NCBI GenBank assembly: GCA_963707145.1
Contig: CAVPOQ010000007.1
Coordinates: 434,001-498,000 of the forward strand
Origin: RPQJ01 sp963707145
GTDB taxonomy: Bacteria; Pseudomonadota; Gammaproteobacteria; Steroidobacterales; Steroidobacteraceae
DNA: 64,000 nucleotides
Direction of reading: 5' to 3'
Each line of letters begins with the position of its first letter. Position 1 is the stretch's first letter. Shown here in pieces: positions 25,396 to 33,783 of the stretch. The position numbers were made by a program, and so were the translations under genes. The notes below the pieces were generated by a model that did no database searches, was not told the DNA's origin, and was given only the letters and a program-made list of their open reading frames with translations.

Positions 25396-28314
25396 TCAGA
25401 ACTTGGCCGAGATGCCGAAGAACACGTAGCGGCCCAGCGCGTCGTACACCTGCGGATAGGTGTTGCCGTTGCCGAAGCCCGTGCCGACGAACCCGCTGAG
25501 CGGCGGGGTCTCATCCGTGATGTTGTTGATGCCGACGTTGAACGTGTACTTCTCGGCGTAGGTGTATACCGCCGCGATGTCCAAGTAGTTCTGCGAGTCC
25601 AGCGTCCGATCCTGCTTGAACACCAGGGTCGGGTCGGCGAGATCCGGATCGTTCGACGAGTAGTCGATGTCCACGCTGTCGAAGAACCGCCAGTTGAGCG
25701 ACAGGTCCACGTTCCACGGCGTCGCCCAGGTCGTGCGCAGGCGGGTACGGAGTTCCGGCAGCGGCGTGCCGCAGGTGTCGCCGTAGAAGCCCGCGCAGTC
25801 GTAGGACTCCACGCCCGGCAGCGGCGTGACGGTGAACTCGTCGAGGATCGTGCCCATGAACGCGAAGCTCAGCGTGCCCCAGTCGTTCATGCCCAGCGCG
25901 TAGTTCAGGCCGATGTCCCAGCCCGAGGTCTTCGTGGTGCCGATGTTGACGTTGGTGGCGACGATGTTGCCTTCCGGCAGCAGCCACAGCGTACCCTGGC
26001 TGTCACGCGTGACCAGGCTGCAGTACTCGCTCGCGCCGGTGAGCAGGCACTGGTCCAGCGCGGTCGCGGGCGGCACGGTACCGATCGTGTCGTCGACCTC
26101 GATGTTCCAGTAGTCGATCGTCATCGCCAACCCGTCGACGAACGTGGGCGTGAGCACGATGCCCAGGGTCCACGTGTCGGCCGTCTCGGGGTCGAGCTCG
26201 GTGTTGCCGCCGAAGATCGCGTTGTACTGGCCCGCCGAGCTGTCGAGGTCGGTGCCGTACAGCAGGGGATTCAGGCCCGTGTAGTCCACGCACTGCTGAA
26301 GCGTCGCGGTCTTGCTCGTGCCGCAGGGATCCCGCGCCAGGTCGAACAGGCCCAGCGCCGCTGCGGAGTACAGCTCGATCACGTTCGGCGCACGCACCGC
26401 GTGCTGGTAGCTGCCGCGGAACCGGATGTCGTCGACGATCTGCCAGTCGGCACCGATGCCGTAGGTGTTCGTGTTGATGTCCGTGCTGTAGTCCGAATAG
26501 CGGTAGCTGCCATTCACCGTGAGGTCCTGCGCCAGGAACATGTCCTGCAGCAGCGGGATGCGCAACTCGGTGAACAGGTCGGCGACGTTGTAGCTGCCCT
26601 GGACGCCGATCGTCGGGCCGCCCTGGCCGGCGAGGTCGCCGGTCGTGAACGCGCTGTCGGTCTCGAAGTCCAGGCCTTCCTGGCGATACTCGGCGCCGAC
26701 GGCGAACCCGATGCCGTCCTTCGCGGTCGGCAGCTTGATGCCGTAGTTGCCGAGGTCGGTCGAGAGGGCCGCGGTCACGACTGTCTGCGTCGTGTCGCCG
26801 CGCTGGAAGCCCGGCGTCTGCAGGTAGTCGAGCGACTCCCGGGAGACGCCGTTCGGGTCCCAGATGTTCCACGGCACGCAGTTCGGGTCGGACCCGTCGA
26901 CGAACGAGCGGCAGGCCGGACCGTTCGCGGTCGAGACCACGTCGAGCGCCTTGTCGATGCGGTTCAGCGAGAAGTCGTTCTTGTAGGTCTCCGAGAACAG
27001 CACCGTGCCGTACTGGCCGGACACGTCGTAGTTCCAGTTCTCCCAGACCGTGCCCTTGATGCCCACGACGCCGCGGTAGGAGGTCAGACCGAGGTCGTCC
27101 TGGCGGCCGCCGCCCTCGACATTACGCCGCTGGATCGTGACCTGGCGGGTGTCCGGAGCATACCCAGCCGGGAACAGCGTGTTGAACCACTGTCCGCCGT
27201 TCTGCTGGAGCAGGGGGTTGGTGCGACTGACGTTTGCGATCGTACCGAAGGCACCCGACGGCGCGATCTGCGCCACGGTGCTGTTGTCCATGAACATGAA
27301 CTCGGCGTAGACCTGTGCCGAGTCGGTGAGGTCGTAGTTCGCGAAGAAGTCCGCCTGGTAGCGTTCCTGCGGGCGCTGGTAGTAATTCAGCGGGCCGTAG
27401 TTGTAGAAATTGTTGTTCCAGGGGATGACGTTGCCGTTGTCATCCATGGTCCTGGAGGTCGTGCCCGGCCCGGCGATGTTGGCGACGCGGAAGCGGCCCG
27501 GGTAGCTCGTGCTCGAGCCGCCGCAGTAGAAGCCGCTGCTCGAACTGCCGAGCGCGCAGGCGCTGTAGTCGCGCTCCGACTGCAGCACCGGGTCGGTGTT
27601 CGTGTAGCCGAAGTACAGCGTTGCGTTGCCGCGGCCGTCGGCGAAGTTCGAACCCATCGTGATGCCGAGCGAGTACTCGCTGCCGTCCCACACTTCGCCC
27701 GGGGCGGCCTTGAAGCCCGAGTCGGCGACCAGGTTCTGCATGAAATTGTCGCTGTTGTCGTGCCAGTACGCGTTGTAGTTCGCGTCGATCTGCACGCCCT
27801 CGAAGTCGTCGACCATGATGAAGTTCACCACGCCGGCGACGGCGTCGGAGCCGTACACCGCGGACGCGCCGCCGGTGAGAACTTCGACGCGCTCGATGAG
27901 CGGGGTGGGGATCTGGTTCAGGTCGGGAGCCACCGGGCCGCGCGGGCTGCCTGCCGGGAGGCGGCGGCCATTGACGAGCACCAGCGTGCGGTCGGAGCCG
28001 AGGTTGCGGAGGTTCACCGTCGCGGTGCCCGAGGCGCCGTTCGACAGGTTGCCGCCCTGGTCAGCGAAGGCCTGGGGCAGATTGTTGATCAGATCCTCGA
28101 CCTGCACCGTGCCCTCGAACTGCACGTCCTGCGCGCCGAGCACCGACACCGGGCTCGTGCCCTCAAGGTTCGCCTGCGGAATGCGCGATCCCGTGACGAT
28201 GATCTGCTCGAGTTCCTGATCCTGCGCCGAGGCCGCGGGCACATATGCGACCGCGCCTGCAGAGGCGGCGATCAGTGCGACGCGAACGGCGCGCTCGATC
28301 TTGCGATTGGCCAT
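25396..28314 (-). CDS. TonB-dependent outer-membrane receptor
   Basis: A complete 972-residue receptor. ATG 28314 follows AGGAG. A signal peptide (ALIAASAGAVAYVPAASAQ) leads to the TonB-box-like ELEQIIVTGSRI, then the plug (VEDLINNLPQAF, GSDRTLVLVNGRRLP, EVLTGGASAVYGSDAVAGVVN). A long barrel follows, with several Cys-containing extracellular loops (about residues 260-290 and 510-530), and ends in the outer-membrane signature YVFFGISAKF. The plug resembles that of the receptor at 1-1615, so both belong to one large receptor class common in Xanthomonadales-like bacteria. The flanking TPR-sulfotransferase and TPR-AspH genes suggest a modified peptide or similar ligand; this is inference. Confidence 0.95.
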   Translation of the reverse strand: MANRKIERAVRVALIAASAGAVAYVPAASAQDQELEQIIVTGSRIPQANLEGTSPVSVLGAQDVQFEGTVQVEDLINNLPQAFADQGGNLSNGASGTATVNLRNLGSDRTLVLVNGRRLPAGSPRGPVAPDLNQIPTPLIERVEVLTGGASAVYGSDAVAGVVNFIMVDDFEGVQIDANYNAYWHDNSDNFMQNLVADSGFKAAPGEVWDGSEYSLGITMGSNFADGRGNATLYFGYTNTDPVLQSERDYSACALGSSSSGFYCGGSSTSYPGRFRVANIAGPGTTSRTMDDNGNVIPWNNNFYNYGPLNYYQRPQERYQADFFANYDLTDSAQVYAEFMFMDNSTVAQIAPSGAFGTIANVSRTNPLLQQNGGQWFNTLFPAGYAPDTRQVTIQRRNVEGGGRQDDLGLTSYRGVVGIKGTVWENWNYDVSGQYGTVLFSETYKNDFSLNRIDKALDVVSTANGPACRSFVDGSDPNCVPWNIWDPNGVSRESLDYLQTPGFQRGDTTQTVVTAALSTDLGNYGIKLPTAKDGIGFAVGAEYRQEGLDFETDSAFTTGDLAGQGGPTIGVQGSYNVADLFTELRIPLLQDMFLAQDLTVNGSYRYSDYSTDINTNTYGIGADWQIVDDIRFRGSYQHAVRAPNVIELYSAAALGLFDLARDPCGTSKTATLQQCVDYTGLNPLLYGTDLDSSAGQYNAIFGGNTELDPETADTWTLGIVLTPTFVDGLAMTIDYWNIEVDDTIGTVPPATALDQCLLTGASEYCSLVTRDSQGTLWLLPEGNIVATNVNIGTTKTSGWDIGLNYALGMNDWGTLSFAFMGTILDEFTVTPLPGVESYDCAGFYGDTCGTPLPELRTRLRTTWATPWNVDLSLNWRFFDSVDIDYSSNDPDLADPTLVFKQDRTLDSQNYLDIAAVYTYAEKYTFNVGINNITDETPPLSGFVGTGFGNGNTYPQVYDALGRYVFFGISAKF

Positions 28315-28406
28315 CAGATGACTCCTGAGAGTGTTACTGGAAAGGGTTGCTGCATTGCGATGACGTGACTGCCCGGGGACTATTTCGGGCCAGCCCAGAC
28401 GCGTCC

Positions 28407-28447
28407 GGACCAGAAAACCACAACGATCTCCGAGCGGTTTCTGGTCC
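28407..28447. promoter_or_regulatory. Candidate operator or leader hairpin upstream of TonB receptor
   Basis: GGACCAGAAA (28407-28416) and TTTCTGGTCC (28438-28447) are perfect inverted repeats 21 bases apart; with one bulged A the match extends through ACC/GGT. It lies 93-133 bases upstream of the receptor start. The arm length and spacer equal those of the repeat upstream of the first TonB receptor (1787-1827), though the arm sequences differ. Confidence 0.45.
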
Positions 28448-28563
28448 ATTGGGCGGCGATACTACGCTCAAATCCCCAGCAAAGTGAAGCCCTGTGGCGG
28501 CGGCACAACACGGGCCGCCCGGACTGGGTGTGGCTGGCCCGCAACAGCGGGCGAGGGGGCCGG

Positions 28564-29844
28564 TCAGCCTTCGACCCGGTAGTAGTCCCGGACGGCGTTG
28601 ACCAGGCCGCCGACGAGGTCCCGCTCGGCGGCCGACAGGAACGGGTTCCAGACGTCGAAGATCAGCACCACGCGCAACTCGTCGCTGCCATTGCGCGCCT
28701 CGTGCTCGAGGGTGTCGTCGAACACGAAGGCCTTGCCCTGGCGCCACTCCCGGGTCTCGTTGCCGACCCGGAACCAGCACCCGGGGGGAACGATCAGCGG
28801 CAGGTGCACGATCAACCGGGTGTTGGTCTCGCCGGTGTGGGGCGGGATGGTCGTGCGGGCCTCGAGGCACGAGAACATGGCCGTCGGCGAGAAGTTGGGC
28901 AACCCGGCCATCGGCAGGCGCGCGAGCAGGGCGGCGGTCTGCGGGCAGCGCGCGCAGTGCGGTTCGACCGGTCGGCCGTGCTCCCACAGGAAGTAGGTGC
29001 TCCAGCGTGGGGAATGGTTGAGCTCCGCCCACTGCTCGAGCGGTGCGCCGGCCGGGTGCTGCACGTAGGGCCGGAATTCGCTGCGGCCCTCGGCCAGCAC
29101 CGACAGCAGCTCGGCTCGGATCGTGCCCGTGGCCGCCTCGAGCTCGCCCATCCACGGGAACAGCGCGTCGTCGTAGAACTGGATCGGCGGCAGGTCGGCG
29201 TAGTGCAGCATCACCGGCTGCGGCTGGTACATCCGCCGGCGGCCGACCATCACCTGCAGGCTGCGCTCGAAGCGCTCGAGCGGCGCGCCCGCGTGCTTGC
29301 GGCGCAGGCCGGAGAGCGCCGAGTCGAGGTAGTGCTCGAGCGACGCAGTGTTCTGCTCGACCGCGCCCTGCGCGTGCTGCACCGCGCGCTGCAGCGACGG
29401 GTCGGTGCGGTCGCGTTCGGGCATGACCTTGAGCACGTCGCGGAACACGCGCGCCGCCTGCCGCGGCTTGCCCTGGCGCTCGAGCATGCGGGCCTGGTGC
29501 AACAGGGCCGGATAGAAAAACGGGTCGATGGCGAGCGCACGCGACGTGGCTGCAGCTTCCGCCGGCGCGTCGCCGAGTTCCTTGTGCGCCAGCGCCGCGC
29601 ACAACTCGATCATCGGCTGCGGCCGCCCGGGGGCGGCCGCGCGTTCGAGCAGCAGGAGCGCCGAGCGCGGGTCGCGCGCCGCGAGCGCCGTCTGGGCGAG
29701 CGCGAGCAGCGCGTCGGGGTTGCCCGGATCCGCCTCGAGCACGCGCTGCCAGAGCCGCGTGGCCTCCGCGGCGCGACCGGCGCGGGCGAGCTCGCGCGCC
29801 TCGCGGGCGAGGCCCTGCAGCGATGCGGCGTGCGGTACGTTCAC
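28564..29844 (-). CDS. TPR-linked aspartyl/asparaginyl beta-hydroxylase (AspH) family protein
   Basis: About 426 residues. I favour GTG 29844 because GGAAG lies nine bases upstream; a TTG at 29862 would add six residues. Residues 5-150 carry three to four TPR helices (EATRLWQRVLEADPGNPDALLALAQ). The AspH double-stranded beta-helix domain covers about 200-410, with iron-binding His in IPPHTGETNTRLI and in FDDTLEHEARN, plus the conserved HLPLIVPPGC and RVGNETREW. AspH enzymes are 2-oxoglutarate/Fe(II) oxygenases with a two-His iron site that hydroxylate Asp/Asn side chains. The substrate is unknown. A paralogue ends the operon at 51308-52492. Confidence 0.88.
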   Translation of the reverse strand: MNVPHAASLQGLAREARELARAGRAAEATRLWQRVLEADPGNPDALLALAQTALAARDPRSALLLLERAAAPGRPQPMIELCAALAHKELGDAPAEAAATSRALAIDPFFYPALLHQARMLERQGKPRQAARVFRDVLKVMPERDRTDPSLQRAVQHAQGAVEQNTASLEHYLDSALSGLRRKHAGAPLERFERSLQVMVGRRRMYQPQPVMLHYADLPPIQFYDDALFPWMGELEAATGTIRAELLSVLAEGRSEFRPYVQHPAGAPLEQWAELNHSPRWSTYFLWEHGRPVEPHCARCPQTAALLARLPMAGLPNFSPTAMFSCLEARTTIPPHTGETNTRLIVHLPLIVPPGCWFRVGNETREWRQGKAFVFDDTLEHEARNGSDELRVVLIFDVWNPFLSAAERDLVGGLVNAVRDYYRVEG

Positions 29845-29867
29845 GGTGGCATTCTTCCACAAAGCAC

Positions 29868-29898
29868 GAGGCCCCGGGACTCGCGCCCCGGGGCCTCG
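29868..29898 (-). terminator. GC-rich hairpin downstream of ompA-like gene
   Basis: CGAGGCCCCGG (29868-29878) pairs perfectly with CCGGGGCCTCG (29888-29898), an 11-bp stem with a nine-base loop. It lies 23 bases beyond the stop of the OmpA-family gene. The minus-strand downstream run is only TGCTTTG, so termination strength is uncertain. Confidence 0.55.
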
Positions 29899-29920
29899 CA
29901 GGACGGCGCCTGTGCGCCGG

Positions 29921-31012
29921 CTACTTGCCGCAGGAGTCCGTGCGGATCAGCATCACGCGACGGTTCAGCTGACGGCCTTCTTCGGTGTCGTTGGTGGCGA
30001 TCGGCTTGAGCTCGCCCTCACCGACCGACTTCATGCGCGCCGGGTCCACGCCACGCGAGGTCAGGTAATCGAACACCGACTTCGCACGACGATCCGACAG
30101 GGCCTGGTTGTAGGCTTCGCTGCCCACGCTGTCCGTGTGACCCTCGACCAGCACCGTGGCGATCGACACGTCGTTCATGAACTTGACGACGCGCTCGAGC
30201 TCGGTGATCGACTCGGGGCGCAGCTCGGCACTGTCGAAGTCGAACAGGACCTTGAGCTCCTGGGCGCACGGGCAGCCGTACTTGTCGACCGTCGTGCCGG
30301 CCGGGGTGCCCGGGCACTTGTCGGCTTCGTCGCACACGCCGTCGCCGTCGGTGTCGACGCACTTGGCCGGCGGCGGCGGGGGCGGCGGGGGCGGCGGTTC
30401 CGCGACGACCGGCGCGGGTCGCGGCGGACCCCAGCCGAAGGCGATGCCGACCTGGGCGACGGTGTCGTAGAGGGTGCTGCCGCTTTGCATGTCCCAGCGC
30501 CCGCGCACCTCGGGGCGCAGCTGCACGCTGCGCGAGCCGTCCTCGCTGCGCATGAGGTCCCACATCAGGCCCCCGCCCAGCGAGACCGTCACGTTGTCCT
30601 CGCGCTCCAGGCCCTCGTAGTTGTCCGACTGGTAGCCGAGGCCGCCGAGCAGGTACGGGGAGAGGTGGCTGTCGCGCGCGAACACGCGCATCAGGTCGAG
30701 CGAGACGCCGGAGATGCTGCCGTCGAACGAGGCTGGCCACGTCCACTCCGGCTTCTTCTTGCCGTCGTTGTCGTAGTCGCCGGTGTAGCCGGTGATCTGC
30801 GCACTCCAATGTTCGCTGAGGTGCTTGCCGACGGAGGCACCCCAGTGGATGTCGTCATCGAGCAGCCGGTCGCTGTCGAGGAAGCTGTAGCCGATGAACG
30901 GTGAGACGAACCAGTGACCGACTTCCTCGTCCCAGGGCTCGTCGGCACTCGCGGTCGCGGTCGCCAGCAGCGCGGTGGCGATGGCGGAAACAAGGACTGC
31001 TGATGTTCTCAT
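29921..31012 (-). CDS. OmpA-family outer-membrane protein with thrombospondin-3-type repeat
   Basis: A 363-residue protein: signal peptide (1-23), an eight-strand-type beta-barrel (about 30-195), a run of ten prolines (206-215), a calcium-binding thrombospondin type 3 repeat (DTDGDGVCDEADKCPGTPAG, about 220-240) and an OmpA/Pal peptidoglycan-binding domain (about 254-360). The last carries the signature VEGHTDSVGSEAYNQALSDRRA. Four Cys around the repeat could form disulfides. It would tether the outer membrane to the cell wall, in the OprF style. ATG 31012 follows AGGAAA. Confidence 0.93.
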   Translation of the reverse strand: MRTSAVLVSAIATALLATATASADEPWDEEVGHWFVSPFIGYSFLDSDRLLDDDIHWGASVGKHLSEHWSAQITGYTGDYDNDGKKKPEWTWPASFDGSISGVSLDLMRVFARDSHLSPYLLGGLGYQSDNYEGLEREDNVTVSLGGGLMWDLMRSEDGSRSVQLRPEVRGRWDMQSGSTLYDTVAQVGIAFGWGPPRPAPVVAEPPPPPPPPPPAKCVDTDGDGVCDEADKCPGTPAGTTVDKYGCPCAQELKVLFDFDSAELRPESITELERVVKFMNDVSIATVLVEGHTDSVGSEAYNQALSDRRAKSVFDYLTSRGVDPARMKSVGEGELKPIATNDTEEGRQLNRRVMLIRTDSCGK

Positions 31013-31096
31013 CTTGGTTTCCTGTGGGTCTCCCGGACCCGGTGGGCACGCAGCGCGCCCCTCACGCGCCGCAATCGCGCGGGATGGTAGCGGAAA

Positions 31097-31627
31097 TCAA
31101 TGGGCCGGGGTACACGGTCTGGCCGCTTCGGGCCATCCCGCATCGGGACGCAACACGCGGTCGCCGGCGGAGATCCCGAGCGTCTGCGCCGTGCCCCCGG
31201 CGAGTTCGACGACCAGCGCCACCGGCATGCTCGCCGCGATCGTGTCGAGCGAGCCCGGCCTTGCCCGTTCGTGGACCTTGAGCACGCAGCCGCCGTCGTC
31301 CACGAACAGCATGTCGAGCGGGATCAGCGTGTTCTTCATCCACATGCCCACGCGCTGCGGCGGGTCGTAGACGAAGATCATGGCGCGGTCGGCCCGCAGT
31401 TCGCTCACGAACATGAGTCCCTGCGCGCGGGTCTGCGGCGTGTCGGCGCGCCAGGCCTCGAACAGGTGACGGCGGGCGCTGCGCGTCTCGATCGCAAGAC
31501 GCTCACGCGGAAAGGCCGACAGTGGCCGCACCGCATCCCCGCGCGCGGCGGGCGCCGCCGCGGCGAGCAGCGCGAGCACGGCGGCCGCGGCGACCGTCCA
31601 CGGCGCCGTGATGTTCCGCCGCTTCAT
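31097..31627 (-). CDS. DUF192 family secreted protein
   Basis: A 176-residue protein with a signal peptide (AAAAVLALLAAAAPAARGD). The DUF192 domain (about 45-170) shows ADTPQTRAQGLMFVSEL, MIFVYDPPQRVGMWMKNTLIPLDMLFVDD and VLELAGGTA-like VVELAGGTAQTLGI. DUF192 proteins are compact periplasmic or extracellular beta proteins of unknown biochemistry. The start ATG 31627 overlaps the stop of the upstream lipoprotein gene as ATGA, so they are translationally coupled at the end of the PadR operon. Confidence 0.9.
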   Translation of the reverse strand: MKRRNITAPWTVAAAAVLALLAAAAPAARGDAVRPLSAFPRERLAIETRSARRHLFEAWRADTPQTRAQGLMFVSELRADRAMIFVYDPPQRVGMWMKNTLIPLDMLFVDDGGCVLKVHERARPGSLDTIAASMPVALVVELAGGTAQTLGISAGDRVLRPDAGWPEAARPCTPAH

Positions 31628-32289
31628 GGTTCGCCCGCCGCCGCGGGTCGCGCCGCGTCGGGCGGCGGCGCGGCCACGATCGCGGTCACGTCGAAGCGCG
31701 TGAACAGCACGGAACCGCCGTCACCGCCCACGGCGCGGGCCGGCTGGGTGCAGTAGCCCCGCGCCTCGAGCCGGAACGTCTGCGCCGCGGCGTCGAGCGG
31801 CGCCTGCTGCACGTCGTCGAACGCGCACTTGTCGTCGCCCTGGGTGGCGAAGAACTCGCCGGTTCCCTCGCGCACCAGCGTGAAGTTCACCGGCACGTTG
31901 CGCGCCGATTCCCCCGGCCGCAGCGGTCCGGCACCGAGCAGGATCAGCAGTTCCCCGGTGCCCGGGACGCTGCCGCGGTAGACGAGCCGGAGTCCGTCGC
32001 CCTCGGGCCGCACGCCGCCGAGGCAATGGGGCTCGCCGTCGCCCCAGTCGAGCTCCGCCTCGATCGCGCCCTGCAGGCGGCCACGCAGCGAGCCCGCGGC
32101 CGCTGGCGTACAGAGGATCCGGTTCGCCGCCGCGCCGGCGGTCGGCGGCGTGCCCGGCGCCGGCTGCTCGTCGGCCTGCCCGCAGCCGACGCCCAGACCG
32201 GCGGCCAGCAGCACCGCGAGCGCGTACGGGCGTCGTGCTTCAGGCCGGCTCGCGCGCCTGCACGAGCAGTGTCCTTGCCAGTTGACCAT
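31624..32289 (-). CDS. Putative lipoprotein, unknown function
   Basis: About 221 residues. The likely start ATG 32289 lies 50 bases inside the preceding sensor gene. A charged N terminus leads to YALAVLLAAGLGVGCGQADE, with a plausible though imperfect lipobox ending in GC. The rest (about 50-215) looks like a single beta-rich domain containing CTPAAAGSLRGRLQGAIEAE and an internal Cys pair. I recognise no family. An upstream ATG at 32346 would extend deeper into the neighbour. It is the third gene of the PadR operon. Confidence 0.65.
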   Translation of the reverse strand: MVNWQGHCSCRRASRPEARRPYALAVLLAAGLGVGCGQADEQPAPGTPPTAGAAANRILCTPAAAGSLRGRLQGAIEAELDWGDGEPHCLGGVRPEGDGLRLVYRGSVPGTGELLILLGAGPLRPGESARNVPVNFTLVREGTGEFFATQGDDKCAFDDVQQAPLDAAAQTFRLEARGYCTQPARAVGGDGGSVLFTRFDVTAIVAAPPPDAARPAAAGEP

Positions 32290-33145
32290 GGAGGTGGCCG
32301 AGTCCTCGCGCGAGGTGCATCGTGATCGTGAGCAGCAGGATGCCAAGAATCGAGATCAAAGGCAGCAGCGCCGCGTGCGGTGATTCCACGATCACGTCGC
32401 CATCGATCTGAACCATGCCCGCATGGTAGAGGAGCATGAGCAGCGGGGCGAGGAAGGTCACGACGGAGACCACGATGCCCACCACGGCGAACGTGAAGTA
32501 GAACACGCCGAGCGGCAGCATCAGCAGCAGGTAGAGCAGCGTGCTCCAGGTGCGAGGGTCCTTCAGCATCTCGACGACCCGCTGCCAGAACGGCGTCTCG
32601 CGGTCGCGGTAGGTCGGCCTGCGCGGCATCCGCACGCCGAGCAGCGACTCGACGATGCGCCCCTCGGCGAGCGCGACGACCCGCGCGATGCCGATGAAGG
32701 CGAGGAAGAACGGCACGCCGACGATCAGGATCGCGAGGCCGGCCGACATGGACAGCCCGATCGTGGCGAAGGTGAAGTAGGCCACACCGGTGACCAGCGA
32801 GAGCAGCAGGTAGACGAGGCAGAGGTAGGCGCGCGGGTCGAGGTACACGCCGAAGAACCGTCCCAGTGTGGATTCGTGCGGCGTCGGCGGCGGCGTGCGC
32901 AGCGCCTTCTGGATGGTTGCCTCGTTGGCACGGTAGGCCTCGGCCACCTCGTCCGGGGCGCCATAGCTGCTCGCGATCCGCACCAGCACGGTGGCCTGGT
33001 CCGCGCCCGGGTGCTGCGCGAGTTCGGCGCGCAGGTGCTCCTCGGCGTCGAACAGCGCGTCCTGCACCAGCGCCGGGTCGGCACCGCGCAGCGCAGCGCG
33101 CAGGGCTTCCAGATACTGCTCGACGGTGAGCGGGGCGGCCGTCAT
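32240..33145 (-). CDS. Membrane protein with putative sensor domain (PadR-associated)
   Basis: A 301-residue protein. The N-terminal ~70 residues (LTVEQYLEALRAALRGADPALVQDALFDAEEHLRAEL) form the short HAAS/DUF1700-like helical module. The rest holds two similar membrane blocks, each with paired helices: YLCLVYLLLSLVTGVAYFTF and WSTLLYLLLMLPLGVFYFTF, each followed by a further helix pair. This is the putative sensor domain often encoded next to PadR regulators. ATG 33145 overlaps the padR stop as ATGA. It probably senses an envelope or membrane condition; the signal is unknown. Confidence 0.85.
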   Translation of the reverse strand: MTAAPLTVEQYLEALRAALRGADPALVQDALFDAEEHLRAELAQHPGADQATVLVRIASSYGAPDEVAEAYRANEATIQKALRTPPPTPHESTLGRFFGVYLDPRAYLCLVYLLLSLVTGVAYFTFATIGLSMSAGLAILIVGVPFFLAFIGIARVVALAEGRIVESLLGVRMPRRPTYRDRETPFWQRVVEMLKDPRTWSTLLYLLLMLPLGVFYFTFAVVGIVVSVVTFLAPLLMLLYHAGMVQIDGDVIVESPHAALLPLISILGILLLTITMHLARGLGHLHGQLARTLLVQAREPA

Positions 33146-33555
33146 GACGGAGTCTCCTCGGCGGCGACGGGGTGCAGCGTGGCGTTCACGAAGTCCCGCG
33201 TCGCGACCCACGTGGCGCGCCAGGCGTCGAGCGCCTCGCGCCCGAGCGGTGTGATGCGGTAGTAGCGCCGGGGCGGGCCCGCGTAGGACGGCACGACCCT
33301 GCTGCTCAGGAGGCCCGAGGCGCTCAGGTTGCGCAGCACGGGGTACAGCGCACCGAGCTTGAAGGGCCCGGCGGATTCCTGGTCTCCGGCGAGGCGACGC
33401 GCGATCTCATAGCCGTAGAGATCCTCACTTGCCTCCGCCAGGACCGCGAGCAGCACCAGCGCGGTCAGTCCGGCGCTCAGCTCCCGCTGGAACTTGCGGG
33501 TCTGCAGGTCCCCCGTGTCGTTGGGTGCAGACAGGTCTTCGCGTTCAGGAGTCAC
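33142..33555 (-). CDS. PadR family transcriptional regulator
   Basis: A 137-residue winged-helix regulator. TALVLLAVLAEASEDLYGYEIARRL, GALYPVLRNLSASGLLSS and GPPRRYYRITPLGREALDAW are the classic PadR helix-turn-helix and wing. GTG 33555 is the start; its ribosome site is weak. PadR proteins are usually autorepressors released by small ligands or by a partner. Here it heads an operon with a sensor-domain membrane protein, a lipoprotein and DUF192, behind a well-formed promoter in an AT-rich patch. Confidence 0.92.
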   Translation of the reverse strand: MTPEREDLSAPNDTGDLQTRKFQRELSAGLTALVLLAVLAEASEDLYGYEIARRLAGDQESAGPFKLGALYPVLRNLSASGLLSSRVVPSYAGPPRRYYRITPLGREALDAWRATWVATRDFVNATLHPVAAEETPS

Positions 33556-33587
33556 AGTTGATGACTCATAGTGGTTTGATGCTGATA

Positions 33588-33616
33588 TTAGTAATCAAGT
33601 ACTAGTGTTTAGTCAA
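33588..33616 (-). promoter_or_regulatory. Sigma-70-type promoter of the padR operon
   Basis: On the minus strand TTGACT (33616-33611) and TACTAA (33593-33588) are separated by exactly 17 bases. The surrounding 33556-33625 is strikingly AT-rich for this DNA. ACTAGT lies in the spacer and the 9-bp palindrome ATGAGTCAT sits at 33561-33569 just downstream; both are candidate PadR operators. Confidence 0.65.
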
Positions 33617-33783
33617 TAGTTCTGTCGCCTGCCATGAGGCTCACGGCCCTGTACCGCCCGCAATCCCGCTCCGACCGGGCGACGGGTGCGTTCGGCGTGC
33701 GACAGGTGCCTTCGGTGCGCGCGGATGTCGGGCGCCGCGGGCAATCTGTACCATCACCGCAGATCTCCGACGAGTCCCGCCAC

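Noticed and set aside
30360..30410. GGC/GGG tandem repeat suggesting a microsatellite or phase-variable tract
   Set aside because: It encodes ten consecutive prolines in the OmpA-family linker and mixes CCG/CCC codons, so slippage would be in-frame and unremarkable.
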